DNA of 64,000 nucleotides from FW021-bin31 sp964467635 (GTDB lineage Bacteria; Bacteroidota; Bacteroidia; Chitinophagales; Chitinophagaceae). Positions 34,388 to 43,439 of this stretch are shown here, piece by piece (within the stretch, counting starts at the first letter, position 1; every line of letters begins with the position of its first letter). The notes under the pieces were generated by a model. The model searched no databases. It had not been told where the DNA came from and saw nothing but the letters and a program-made list of their open reading frames with translations. Made by a program: the position numbers and the translations under genes. The stretch is from contig CAYXRN010000001.1 in the NCBI GenBank assembly GCA_964467635.1, positions 26,557-90,556 on the forward strand, read 5' to 3'.

Positions 34388-35050
34388 TCAGCCGTCCAAT
34401 GCACATTCCAGAAAGTCAATAAGGGGTTTTAGTTCTTTAAATATTCCGCAGGTCTTTTTTATGAGTTTTCCGGAAGTAAGCGCTTCATCAGGTATGCTGC
34501 AACCGGCAATGAAACTGCGCAGTTTCAAGTAGTCAATAGCGGGGTTGTCTGCATCATAACCCTTAGGCGGACGTACCAGTTTATCTTCAGCAGACAAAGG
34601 GCCAAATTTTTTGCTAAAGGTCGGACGTTGCAGGATGGCCAGGAATTCATCGTAGTTGTAATCAATTTCCTGTCTCACTTTCTGCAGCATGTCTCTTTCC
34701 GGGTGCCAGATGCCCCCTCCTAAATAAGAATTTCCTGGTTCAATGTGCAGGTAGTAGCCAGGGTAATGGACCTTTTTTCCGCCTTTGTTCATTCCCGCGG
34801 CAAAATGTGTTTTGTATGGAGTCTTATTTTTGCTAAAACGCACATCGCGGTATATACGAAATACACAATCCTTGACATTCAGCATACCGATGGCGGGATC
34901 GGTTTTTCCATATTCAGCGAGTAACTTTTGAATGAAGTGATCAAAATCATGTTTGGCGGCAAGGTATTGTTCTTTATGGGAGTCGAACCAAGCTTTTTCG
35001 TTATGTTTTTTGAGCTGCTTAAGAAACTTGATCGTTGAGGGTTGGGGCAT
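34388..35050 (-). CDS. DUF2461 family protein
   Basis: A 220-residue cytoplasmic protein of the DUF2461 family. Recognisable segments are FLKQLKKHNEKAWFDSHKEQ at the N-terminus, CVFRIYRDVRFSKNKTPYK, and a PGNSYLGGGIWHPERD strand. The start at 35050 (MPQPSTIKF) is preferred; the eleven residues encoded upstream do not fit the family. Function is unknown. It lies 39 bp downstream of nothing on its own strand and is divergent from the HMA-domain gene. Confidence 0.88.
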   Translation of the reverse strand: MPQPSTIKFLKQLKKHNEKAWFDSHKEQYLAAKHDFDHFIQKLLAEYGKTDPAIGMLNVKDCVFRIYRDVRFSKNKTPYKTHFAAGMNKGGKKVHYPGYYLHIEPGNSYLGGGIWHPERDMLQKVRQEIDYNYDEFLAILQRPTFSKKFGPLSAEDKLVRPPKGYDADNPAIDYLKLRSFIAGCSIPDEALTSGKLIKKTCGIFKELKPLIDFLECALDG

Positions 35051-35146
35051 CGAATGGCTTTTTAGCCGATAAAAGTAGAACAATCTGTAAAAGAATCCAA
35101 TTTTCGAAAGAATAAATACAGGAATGGCGGTGGATCGAAATTATAG

Positions 35147-35154
35147 TATCTTTG
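35147..35154 (+). promoter_or_regulatory. -7 box for the HMA-domain gene, implying a near leaderless mRNA
   Basis: TATCTTTG matches TAnnTTTG. The predicted transcript start, about seven bases downstream near 35161, is at the first ATG (35162), so the mRNA would be leaderless or have about 13 nt if the ATG at 35174 is used. Confidence 0.55.
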
Positions 35155-35161
35155 TCTTACG

Positions 35162-35461
35162 ATGTTTACGAAAATGTATACCCTGGAGGGAATGACGTGT
35201 GAGGAATGTGCAAAAAAAGTAAGATTGGCTTTCAAAGCCAGGCCTGAAGTTATAGAAGCCCAGGTATTGCTTTCTGATGCGCGGGCTATTGTCAGCCTGC
35301 GGGAGTCGCTTTCTACTGAGGCCCTCAATACGGCACTGCGGGAAGAAGGGCACTATTCAGCTACTGAAATTCCAGATGCCCACCCGGCTCAGGCGGCAAA
35401 AGCAAAGAAAAATACTCCCTGGCTCAAATTTCTTCATCGAAAAAAGCCCTGTTGCCGCTAA
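35162..35461 (+). CDS. Heavy-metal-associated (HMA) domain protein
   Basis: A 99-residue copper-chaperone-like protein. The HMA fold (about residues 5-68) has GMTCEECAKKV with the two metal-binding cysteines. A basic tail (AKAKKNTPWLKFLHRKKP) ends in a vicinal CC pair. It probably binds Cu(I) or a similar soft metal. ATG at 35162 or 35174 are both possible starts. It is followed directly by a broken TPR gene, and the CDF transporter at 40 kb is too distant to be a partner. Confidence 0.8.
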   Translation: MFTKMYTLEGMTCEECAKKVRLAFKARPEVIEAQVLLSDARAIVSLRESLSTEALNTALREEGHYSATEIPDAHPAQAAKAKKNTPWLKFLHRKKPCCR

Positions 35462-36462
35462 AGAAGGACGAGACAAGGTAAGTTTGTTAGTGCTCGGTTA
35501 TTCTTATTATATGAGTTACCAGTTTGCTTCAGCTACGCGGTGTTTTTCTCAATTATTAAAGGTAGACTCTGTAAATGCCACTGCATATTACTATCTTGGG
35601 AAGGTTCAGGCTGCTAAAGGAAACGTTCCATTGGCATTAACCTATTTTTGTAGATTGGTAAAAATAAAGCCAGGCGTAGCTCATTATTACAAACAACTGG
35701 CTTCTTTATGGACCCAGGTCGGGAATAATGCGGCTGCCGGCTGGTATTATAAAAGAGCCTATGAGGCTAATGCAGAGGACCCGGAAGTGATTGTTCACCT
35801 TGCTTCCAATTGGATCAGACAGGAAATGTATGAAAAGGCAGACCATATTCCGGATCTGGCCCTTCGGCAGGATTTGATGCAGTCGCAGTTGCAGTTGCTT
35901 ATCGTTCATATACGCTCGGCTTATACACAGGAAGAATACCGATATTTTTCCCTTATATAGGCAATTAAGAAAAATGGATTTTATTAGTCTACAGCCATTT
36001 TTGTATACGGCTATTGCCTATTTCGACCTGAAGAAATTCGACTCTTGTATTACCGTTTGTCAACTGCTGGCCAAAAACAGATTACAGACAAAGACCATCT
36101 ACGATAAGGCTCTTGATCGGCTCAATACTTGTTTGGCTATGTCCCTGGATGATGCCAATGACAATTATTTTACGGTAAAACGAAATATTTTGGAGTTAAT
36201 GCATCAACCAAGTAGGGCGCTCAAGCAATATGATACGGCATACTATATATTTCATAAGCCGCTCCAATTATACAATAAAGCCCGTGTTTATGACGCTCAA
36301 TTTGAAAACTATCAAGTAGCCCTGCGGTATTATCAGCGCTACCTGGAGAATCAGCATAAAACAGAAGCTGAAGAAAAAAAGGAGGTTTTGGCCTTTGGAG
36401 AGAAAAGAGTAAAACAATTAGAAGAATGGGAAAAAAACGCTGAGGATTGCTTCCGAATGTAA
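35462..36462 (+). pseudogene. Broken TPR-repeat protein gene
   Basis: Two TPR-rich open stretches in different frames, up to the stop at 35958-35960 and from ATG 35974 to 36462, are parts of one gene. Reading from EEY at 35931-35939 with one base removed (TAC C GAT) gives EEY-DIFPLYRQLRKMDF, continuing smoothly into the second part; that is a +1 frameshift near 35940. The 5' end is also lost. TPR sequence begins near 35470 just after the HMA stop, and the same frame upstream is antisense-like sequence inside the HMA gene, so no signal peptide or start remains. The best call is a truncated and frameshifted pseudogene. Confidence 0.75.
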
Positions 36463-36481
36463 TGATTAATTACTTAATTAA

Positions 36482-36520
36482 TTAGTTAAAAATTTAGTTG
36501 TTTAGTTAAAAATTTAGTTG
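36482..36520. repeat. Tandem 19 bp repeat, likely BlaI-type operator
   Basis: TTAGTTAAAAATTTAGTTG occurs twice, at 36482-36500 and 36502-36520, with 20 bp period. It sits directly before the -7 box TACCTTTG at 36521-36528 of the BlaI-like gene, where the repressor could autoregulate. AGTTA/TTTAG half-sites give partial dyad symmetry. Confidence 0.6.
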
Positions 36521-36528
36521 TACCTTTG
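36521..36528 (+). promoter_or_regulatory. -7 box of the blaI/blaR1-like operon
   Basis: TACCTTTG matches TAnnTTTG. It lies 18 bp before the ATG at 36546 and right after the tandem repeat, so repressor binding would block it. Confidence 0.6.
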
Positions 36529-36545
36529 TGTCTAAAAGTAGCTTT

Positions 36546-36929
36546 ATGAAAAAGAAAATAAAGGAACTCACCCGTGCCGAAGAACAGATCATGCAGATCC
36601 TTTGGGATATGGATAAAGGTTTTGTAAAGGAAATGATTGCCCGTATGGAGGCGCCGAAACCCGCCTATAGTACAGTCTCTACCATCGTTCGTATTTTGGT
36701 CAAAAAGGGATTTATCGGGTATAAGGTGTATGGAAATACTTATGAATATTATCCGCTCATTTCCAGAGAGGCCTATAAGAAATTTGAAGCAGAACGCTTG
36801 TTAAGCAGTTATTTTGACGACTCAGTGGAAAGTCTTGTCTCCTTCTTTGTTTCTAAAAAGAAACTTAATATGAGTGAAGCAGGAAAAATCATTTCTATTC
36901 TGGAAGACCTTAAAAATGATAAATCATGA
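36546..36929 (+). CDS. BlaI/MecI/CopY-family transcriptional repressor
   Basis: A 127-residue winged-helix repressor. The N-terminus MKKKIKELTRAEEQIMQILW continues into the KPAYSTVSTIVRILVKKGFI recognition region, then the C-terminal dimerisation helices. The start at 36546 is chosen over a GTG at 36528, which lies in the promoter box. It overlaps the BlaR1-like gene by 4 bp. In the family, a partner metalloprotease cleaves the repressor to derepress target genes; the target here is probably this operon itself and possibly genes elsewhere. Confidence 0.9.
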   Translation: MKKKIKELTRAEEQIMQILWDMDKGFVKEMIARMEAPKPAYSTVSTIVRILVKKGFIGYKVYGNTYEYYPLISREAYKKFEAERLLSSYFDDSVESLVSFFVSKKKLNMSEAGKIISILEDLKNDKS

Positions 36930-38917
36930 ACTTTACCATGCTTTTACTGGCCAATTTTTATCTTGGCTGTTGGATGTTGTTGTATTACCTGGCTTTCAGC
37001 CGGAAAACAACTTTTGGTTATAACCGTTTGGTCCTGTTAGGTGGTATAATACTTTCTTTTCTTTTACCCTTTATTACTTTGCCTCCTATTATGTTGTTTT
37101 CGGCCGCTGATCCATCTGTTCCCCTGATTACATCAACCGATGCGTCCGCTGTGGTTGCCGGTGATCAGAGTATTTCCGAAGCGGTAGCATTTCCTGTTTG
37201 GCATATATTTTTATGGGCTTACTGGTCTGGGGTTGTATTGCTGAGTATGGTATTTTTAGGGAAACTGGTTAAAATAATGCACTATGTGAGAAAATTCCCG
37301 AGAATTAAACATAATAGCTATGTTTATGTTCAGACGCCGGCAAACTGGGAGGTTTTTTCTTTTATGCACTTTTTGTTTGCACCTGCAAATACAGCCGGAA
37401 GTATTTTGGAACATGAAAAAGTGCATATTCGGCAAAGGCATTCTATAGATAATATTTTAACGGAAGTTGTTAAAATCTTTTGCTGGTTCAACCCGGCTAT
37501 TTACTTCTGTCAAAGGACCTTAAAAATGGAGCATGAATATCTGGCCGATGCAGCAACTATAAAAATCGTTGATGTGAAAGAATATGCGCAAAAGCTGGTC
37601 AACCGATCGTTTAAGCTGAGTAACCTATCGCTTGTTCATCCGTTCTTAAATCGTTCGCATCTACAAAAAAGACTCATTATGTTGCAGAAAAACGGAAAAT
37701 CATCTAAAAATATCTGGACCTATTTATTCCTGATACCTGCTTTGGTTGGAATTCTGCTGTTTACGTCTTCTTTTTCCTTAAAAGACAAGGTGCAAGATGC
37801 AATTGCCGGCCTCAGGCCAGCTGAACAGGATTCCAACCACCCTGCACTGGTTAACTTTCTGTCAGAAGAGACCATCGTAGAAGGAAAACTTCAGTCTCCT
37901 TCAGGGCAGCCGATTGCAGGCGCCAATATTATTGTTGAGAACACCCAAAAGGGCACTACAACCAATGACAAAGGTTATTTTAAATTAATGGATGTTGCCC
38001 CCGGAACCATTTTACATATCAGTAGTATAGGTTATAATTCCATAACTATTCGGGTGCCCGGGGACAAGGATCATCTCAATATTGTTCTGTATCCCAAACC
38101 CAAATCTTTAAATAAGGTTATAGTAACGGGATATACCCAGGACACCTTACCCACTCCGGTTCAAACACAAAATAATGCTGCTGCAGCAAACAACCATAAG
38201 GTATTTCAGTTTGTAGAACAGATGCCGCAATTTCCGGGCGGGCAAGATGCGCTTATGAAATATCTGTCCAGCCATATTAGATATCCGAAAGAAGCCAGGG
38301 ACAACGGCCTTCAAGGTACTGTAGTGGTGCAATTTATCGTGCAGAAAGACGGAACAATAACGCATGTGAAAACTGTAGGGAAACCAAAGAATGGCAGCTT
38401 GGAAAAAGAAGCCATGCGTGTAGTAAAACAAATGCCACAATGGATTCCAGGAAAACAAAATAACCGGTATGTAAAGGTACAATTTAGTCTGCCTATTCGC
38501 TTTCAGTTAGATGGACCTACAAAAAAACAAATGTCCGCTGAAAGCAGCACTCTACTGCCCTCCCCTCCTGCCGCTTCACCTTCTTTGGAAGATAAAGCGG
38601 ACGTATATAAACAGGTGGAGCAAATGCCACAATTTCCGGGCGGACAGGATGCCCTCATGACATATTTAAGTCAAAAAATAAAATATCCGTCAAAAGCAAG
38701 AGAGAAAGGAATTCAGCGTACTATAGTAATACAGTTTATTGTTGAGAAAGACGGGTCTTTAACAAATATTCATATCACCGGAAGCAAAGAAGGTGGCGAA
38801 TTAGAAGAAGAGGGTATTCAGGTAATTAAAGGTATGCCAAACTGGATCCCGGGTAAAAAGGATGGGAAACCGGTGAAAGTACAATTTAACCTGCCCATTC
38901 GTTTTAAATTGACATAA
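36926..38917 (+). CDS. BlaR1-like M56 metallopeptidase fused to carboxypeptidase-regulatory and two TonB C-terminal domains
   Basis: A 663-residue inner-membrane protein. Four N-terminal membrane segments (about residues 1-120) surround the M56 zinc site HEKVH at 163-167 with a following NILTE helix. A further membrane segment is near 270-285. The periplasmic part has a CarboxypepD-reg-like domain at about 312-390 (GQPIAGANIIVEN) and two TonB C-terminal domains, about 425-530 and 565-663, each with QMPQFPGGQDALM and a repeated FQL/FKL end. The doubled TonB domain suggests it senses or energises an outer-membrane event. It partners BlaI in an operon. Confidence 0.88.
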   Translation: MNFTMLLLANFYLGCWMLLYYLAFSRKTTFGYNRLVLLGGIILSFLLPFITLPPIMLFSAADPSVPLITSTDASAVVAGDQSISEAVAFPVWHIFLWAYWSGVVLLSMVFLGKLVKIMHYVRKFPRIKHNSYVYVQTPANWEVFSFMHFLFAPANTAGSILEHEKVHIRQRHSIDNILTEVVKIFCWFNPAIYFCQRTLKMEHEYLADAATIKIVDVKEYAQKLVNRSFKLSNLSLVHPFLNRSHLQKRLIMLQKNGKSSKNIWTYLFLIPALVGILLFTSSFSLKDKVQDAIAGLRPAEQDSNHPALVNFLSEETIVEGKLQSPSGQPIAGANIIVENTQKGTTTNDKGYFKLMDVAPGTILHISSIGYNSITIRVPGDKDHLNIVLYPKPKSLNKVIVTGYTQDTLPTPVQTQNNAAAANNHKVFQFVEQMPQFPGGQDALMKYLSSHIRYPKEARDNGLQGTVVVQFIVQKDGTITHVKTVGKPKNGSLEKEAMRVVKQMPQWIPGKQNNRYVKVQFSLPIRFQLDGPTKKQMSAESSTLLPSPPAASPSLEDKADVYKQVEQMPQFPGGQDALMTYLSQKIKYPSKAREKGIQRTIVIQFIVEKDGSLTNIHITGSKEGGELEEEGIQVIKGMPNWIPGKKDGKPVKVQFNLPIRFKLT

Positions 38918-39002
38918 CAACCCGGTTACTATTCGCCGCCGTCATCTTTTTGTGAAAAAGATACGCTTACTGAATCAGTGACTATCCATTTGCTAAAGAC
39001 AA

Positions 39003-39965
39003 ATGCATTTTACGCCCTTTCATATAAATAGTACTCTAAAGAGAAGAACCGTTTTTCTCTTGATCTTATTGATCGTATCAAGTTTTTCTCTTCGTGCGCA
39101 AACTTTTGAAAAAGTTATTCAAAAAGCAAATTTGTCTTATCAGAACGGTGATTATTCCGGATCGGCCAAACAATATGCGCTTGCTTTTACACTTCGGGAA
39201 GGAAATGCTGCGCAATATTATGATGCTGCTTGTGCTCAGGCCCTTGCAGGGGATACGGCACAGGCATTACGATATCTGAGCCTGGCAATTGATAAAGGCT
39301 GGTGGAATTTAAAGCACACGCAACAGGATAAAGATCTGTTGATCCTTCATGAGACACAAAGATGGAATAATGCCCTTAAAAAGATCCAAGCAAATCGTAA
39401 GGAATATGAGAAGAATTTTGACATTCCATTGAAAGAGAAACTGGAAAGAATATTTATCAAAGACCAAACCTTAAGAAAGCTTTATTCTACAGCAGAAAAA
39501 AAGTTTGGGAGGAATTCAGAAGAAATGAAGTATTACCGATCGCTCATTTGGAAACAGGATACGGCAAATGTAAATGAGGTAGTAGTAATAATAGAGCAAA
39601 GAGGCTGGATTGGAAAAAGTGTGGTTGGAGAAAAGGCAAACACGGCCTTGTGGGTAGTTATTCAACATGCGCCCTTGGCACTTCAGGAAAAATATCTGCC
39701 ATTGCTAAAAGCTTCTGTATTAAAGGGAGAATCAAAAGGAAGCCATTTAGCATTACTGGAGGACAGGATTCAAATGCGGAAAGGCGAACCACAAATCTAT
39801 GGCTCCCAGATTATTACTGATAAAAAAACAGGAAAGAAGAAGGTCTATAAAATCAAAGACCCGGAATATGTAGACCAAAGGAGGGAAAAAGTTGGTTTAG
39901 GTCCGATCGAAACCTACGTGAAGCATTGGGGAATCAAATGGACTATTGAACCAAAGAAGAAATAA
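39003..39965 (+). CDS. Exported DUF6624-like protein with TPR-like start
   Basis: A 320-residue protein with a signal peptide (FLLILLIVSSFSLRAQ). The next part (residues 35-120) resembles TPR helices (NLSYQNGDYSGSAKQYALAF, AQALRYLSLAIDKGW). The C-terminal domain (about 140-320) fits DUF6624: WKQDTANVNEVVVIIEQRGW, WVVIQHAPLALQEKYLPLL, and GLGPIETYVKHWG. Function unknown. It follows the BlaR1-like gene by 85 bp on the same strand, so it may be co-transcribed, but a separate promoter is possible. Confidence 0.75.
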   Translation: MHFTPFHINSTLKRRTVFLLILLIVSSFSLRAQTFEKVIQKANLSYQNGDYSGSAKQYALAFTLREGNAAQYYDAACAQALAGDTAQALRYLSLAIDKGWWNLKHTQQDKDLLILHETQRWNNALKKIQANRKEYEKNFDIPLKEKLERIFIKDQTLRKLYSTAEKKFGRNSEEMKYYRSLIWKQDTANVNEVVVIIEQRGWIGKSVVGEKANTALWVVIQHAPLALQEKYLPLLKASVLKGESKGSHLALLEDRIQMRKGEPQIYGSQIITDKKTGKKKVYKIKDPEYVDQRREKVGLGPIETYVKHWGIKWTIEPKKK

Positions 39966-40019
39966 AATTTTCCCGGATAATAAAACTTTTCAGCGTATTT
40001 AGTTGTTCTTTTGCCATAA

Positions 40020-40970
40020 ATGGCACACGATCATACGCATACACACGCCGTAGACACGTCGAAAGCAGGAAAAGCGCTCGTAATCGGTATTTGGCTTAAC
40101 CTCGTGTTTGTATTGGTAGAGGCTGGCGCGGGATTTTGGCAAAACTCCCTGGCTTTGCTGGCCGATGCCGGTCATAACCTCTCCGATGTAGCCAGTCTGG
40201 CGCTGGCATTGCTGGCATTTAGGCTCGCGAAGGTGAAACCTAACGACCGGTTCACCTATGGCTATAGAAAGACCACTATTTTAGTGGCATTACTTAATGC
40301 GGTGATTTTACTGATTGCGATTGGGGGTATCGGATTCGGTGCCTTTCAGCGCATTTGGCAGCCAGAGCAGGTCGGCGGCGGTACGATGGCCATCGTTGCC
40401 GGAATCGGCATATTGATCAACGGTTTTACAGCCTATCTATTTGTCCATGAGAAAGACAAGGATCTGAACATAAAAGGAGCTTATCTGCATATGGCGGCGG
40501 ATGCTTTAGTTTCTCTTGGTGTGGTCATCGCCGGCTTGCTGATCATGTGGACAGGCTGGTATTTGCTGGATCCGCTTATCAGCTTTATTATTATGATTGT
40601 GATTCTTATCAGTACATGGAGTTTGTTAAAAGACAGCTTGCGCTTGAGCCTTGATGGCGTTCCTAAAGATGTGAATATGGATGCAATAAGGCGGGTTGCT
40701 GCCGAAGTGCCCGGTGTATTGGAAATGCACCACATTCACGTGTGGGCGATGAGTACCACGCAAAATGCGCTGACTGCACATCTGGTTGTTCCATCAGACA
40801 CTTCAGTAGACCAAACCGAAGCTTTAAAGAACAGTTTAAAAGCAAAGCTGGAAAGCTTGCACATCCATCACAGTACCTTTGAGATAGAGTCGCAGGCGAA
40901 AAATTGTAAACAAGAAGATTGCCGGATAGCGGAAGACTTGCCGGATACGCATGCGCATCACCATCATTAG
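40020..40970 (+). CDS. Cation diffusion facilitator (zinc/cobalt efflux type)
   Basis: A 316-residue CDF transporter with six membrane helices. The N-terminus (HDHTHTHAVD) and the C-terminus (DTHAHHHH) are histidine-rich. The transport-site motif reads LLADAGHNLSDVASL in TM2, with HMAADALVSLGVV in TM5 contributing the paired Asp/His. The cytoplasmic C-terminal domain is present. It should export Zn2+, Co2+ or similar from the cytoplasm using the proton gradient. It converges with glyA and has no metal regulator nearby. Confidence 0.92.
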   Translation: MAHDHTHTHAVDTSKAGKALVIGIWLNLVFVLVEAGAGFWQNSLALLADAGHNLSDVASLALALLAFRLAKVKPNDRFTYGYRKTTILVALLNAVILLIAIGGIGFGAFQRIWQPEQVGGGTMAIVAGIGILINGFTAYLFVHEKDKDLNIKGAYLHMAADALVSLGVVIAGLLIMWTGWYLLDPLISFIIMIVILISTWSLLKDSLRLSLDGVPKDVNMDAIRRVAAEVPGVLEMHHIHVWAMSTTQNALTAHLVVPSDTSVDQTEALKNSLKAKLESLHIHHSTFEIESQAKNCKQEDCRIAEDLPDTHAHHHH

Positions 40971-41018
40971 CGGGGCGTACTGGTATCTGCAGTTTTGATC
41001 CCGTCACTAAACCATCCT

Positions 41019-42299
41019 TTACCCTAACTCGGGGTAAAGCGGAAACGCCTCCATGAATTTATTGACCTCGCCCCGTACCTGATTTCGTTTTTGTTCATTT
41101 TCGGCATCTGTCAGCAGTTCGTCTATCCACTCTACTATTTGAGGCATATGTTCTTCTTTGAGCCCCCTGGTAGTAATGGCAGGCACGCCCAAGCGGATTC
41201 CCGAGGTAACAAAGGCTGAACGATCATCAAAAGGAACCATGTTTTTGTTAGCGGTGATATCTGCCTGTACCAACGTCTGCTCTGCTTTCTTCCCGGTAAT
41301 GTTTTTATTCCGTAAATCGATCAGCAGCAGGTGATTGTCCGTGCCTCCGGAAACAATGTGATAGTCTTTTTCTAATAAAGCTTTGGACATCGCCTGGCCA
41401 TTTTTCAATATCTGGCGTGCATATTCGGTATAACTATCCGTTAGTATTTCAAAGAAAGAAACCGCTTTTGCAGCGATAATATGTTCCAACGGTCCGCCCT
41501 GCATACCGGGAAATACGGCCAGATTTAAGACAGAACTCATCATACGGGTCACCCCCTTTGGTGTTTTTAATCCGAAAGGGTTTTCAAAATCTTTTCCCAT
41601 CATGATCATGCCACCACGGGGTCCGCGCAAGGTCTTATGGGTAGTAGTCGTTACGATATGACAATGATCAAACGGGGAATTGAGCAAACCCTTGGCAATC
41701 AGTCCCGCGGGATGGGCAATATCGGCCATGACCAAAGCACCGACACTGTCTGCAATTTCCCGGATACGTTTATAGTCCCAATCCCGGCTATAAGCAGAGG
41801 CCCCACAAATAATCAGTTGCGGGCATTCCTTTTCAGCTATTTTAGCCATTTCATCGTATTCGATCAGCCCGGTTTCTTTATTGACACCATAAAAACAAGG
41901 CTGATATACTTTTCCTGAAAAATTTACTGGTGAACCGTGGGTCAAGTGCCCTCCCATGCTCAGGTCCAGCCCTAATATTTTATCTCCTGGTTTTAATACA
42001 GCTAAAAAGACGGAGGCATTAGCCTGAGCTCCGGAATGAGGTTGCACGTTTACATACTCCACCCCAAAGATTTCCTTGGCTCGGTCTATAGCCAGTTGTT
42101 CACTTTGATCTACTACTTCGCAACCACCGTAATAACGGTGGCCGGGATAGCCTTCCGCATACTTGTTGGTCATGACATTGCCCATGGCTTGCATGACCTG
42201 TAAACTGGTAAAGTTTTCTGAAGCAATAAGCTCTAATCCTCTGCGCTGGCGATTAAGCTCCTTATTCATCAATTGGAAAATCTGCTCGTCTTTTTGCAT
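41019..42299 (-). CDS. glyA: Serine hydroxymethyltransferase
   Basis: A 426-residue PLP enzyme interconverting serine and glycine with tetrahydrofolate. Conserved signatures are ELIASENFTS, NKYAEGYPGHRYYGG, the GAQANASVF region, DIAHPAGLIAKGL, and TTTTHKTLRGPRGGMI with the PLP lysine. Length is normal. It has its own TATCTTTG box at 42339-42346. It is convergent with the cation efflux gene, 48 bp apart. Confidence 0.96.
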   Translation of the reverse strand: MQKDEQIFQLMNKELNRQRRGLELIASENFTSLQVMQAMGNVMTNKYAEGYPGHRYYGGCEVVDQSEQLAIDRAKEIFGVEYVNVQPHSGAQANASVFLAVLKPGDKILGLDLSMGGHLTHGSPVNFSGKVYQPCFYGVNKETGLIEYDEMAKIAEKECPQLIICGASAYSRDWDYKRIREIADSVGALVMADIAHPAGLIAKGLLNSPFDHCHIVTTTTHKTLRGPRGGMIMMGKDFENPFGLKTPKGVTRMMSSVLNLAVFPGMQGGPLEHIIAAKAVSFFEILTDSYTEYARQILKNGQAMSKALLEKDYHIVSGGTDNHLLLIDLRNKNITGKKAEQTLVQADITANKNMVPFDDRSAFVTSGIRLGVPAITTRGLKEEHMPQIVEWIDELLTDAENEQKRNQVRGEVNKFMEAFPLYPELG

Positions 42300-42338
42300 A
42301 AAAACAGTCTTTTATAGGATGATCTGAATAATTTGGCA

Positions 42339-42346
42339 CAAAGATA
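42339..42346 (-). promoter_or_regulatory. -7 box for glyA
   Basis: On the minus strand TATCTTTG, exact TAnnTTTG match, 39 bp before the glyA start. Confidence 0.5.
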
Positions 42347-42445
42347 ATTTATTAAGAGCGTATTTTTGAACTCGATATAAAATTGCTACCTTCGAAGTTA
42401 ATTTATGGCATAAAAGCAAAAACTGTTTATCAATCTGTCCTTTTC

Positions 42446-43438
42446 ATGAAAGCGATTATACCCGTTGCCGGCGCCGGAACAAGATTACGCCCACACACCT
42501 ATACACAGCCGAAGGCGCTTATACCCATTGCGGGAAAAGTATTGTTAAGCTTTATCATAGAACCTCTGGCAGAAGCAGGCATTAAGGACTTTATTTTTAT
42601 AATCGGCTACCTCGGAGATAAGATCCAGGATTATGTGGTCGAAAAACATCCGGAGATTAATTGCAGCTTTGTGCAACAAAATGACCGGGAAGGTTCAGGC
42701 CAGGCTATCTTCCTTGCCAAGGAGCTGGTAGGGGAAGATGAGGCTTTTATTGTCATGGGCGATACGATTTGTGAATTTGATGTAACAGCTATGATAGAAA
42801 GCCCGGCTTCCATCCTTGGTATAAAAAAGGTGGATGACCCCAGGCAATTTGGCGTTGCTGTAATTAACCGAAAAGGTAACATTACCAAAGTAATTGAAAA
42901 ACCACAGATTCCTAAATCGAATATGGCACTTGTCGGGATATACAAAATAAGAGAAACGCCTTTGCTTTTTGATTGCCTGGAAGAGCTGTTGAAAGAAAAA
43001 CGTAAATCACATGATGAATATCAGCTTACTGATGCTATTCAGGCCATGATCGAACGAAAAGTGAAGTTTACGGCATTGAAGGTGAGCAATTGGTTCGATT
43101 GCGGGAAAAAGGATACGCTTCTAGAAGCCAATTCTACGCTTTTGAAGAAACGGGGCTCCCATCAGGCTGCTGCGCTTTCTTTTGAGAATACGATTATTAT
43201 TCCCCCGGTGAGTATTGCAGAGGAATGTACTATTAAAGATGCGATCATCGGGCCGAACGTAACTATTGGCGAACATTCTGTCATTAAGTATTCTATTGTA
43301 AAGAATTCGATCATAGGTTCTTATTCCCAGTTGTACGAAGTCGTTTTAAATTCATCGATCATTGGTAGCGATGCCCACATCCATGGCCTGACCCAAAGTC
43401 TCAATATAGGCGATAATACGGAAATAGATTTGAGGTAA
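42446..43438 (+). CDS. Sugar nucleotidyltransferase with left-handed beta-helix
   Basis: A 330-residue enzyme with the RmlA-like catalytic domain (PVAGAGTRLRPHTYTQPKAL, IPIAGKVLL) followed at about residue 245 by hexapeptide repeats (IIPPVSIAEE, IIGPNVTIGE). The start at 42446 (MKAIIPVAG) is chosen; residues upstream to 42383 do not fit. It resembles glucose-1-phosphate thymidylyl- or uridylyltransferases, but the substrate is unclear. It ends one base before the next gene, so the two are likely co-transcribed. Confidence 0.85.
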   Translation: MKAIIPVAGAGTRLRPHTYTQPKALIPIAGKVLLSFIIEPLAEAGIKDFIFIIGYLGDKIQDYVVEKHPEINCSFVQQNDREGSGQAIFLAKELVGEDEAFIVMGDTICEFDVTAMIESPASILGIKKVDDPRQFGVAVINRKGNITKVIEKPQIPKSNMALVGIYKIRETPLLFDCLEELLKEKRKSHDEYQLTDAIQAMIERKVKFTALKVSNWFDCGKKDTLLEANSTLLKKRGSHQAAALSFENTIIIPPVSIAEECTIKDAIIGPNVTIGEHSVIKYSIVKNSIIGSYSQLYEVVLNSSIIGSDAHIHGLTQSLNIGDNTEIDLR

Positions 43439-43439
43439 C

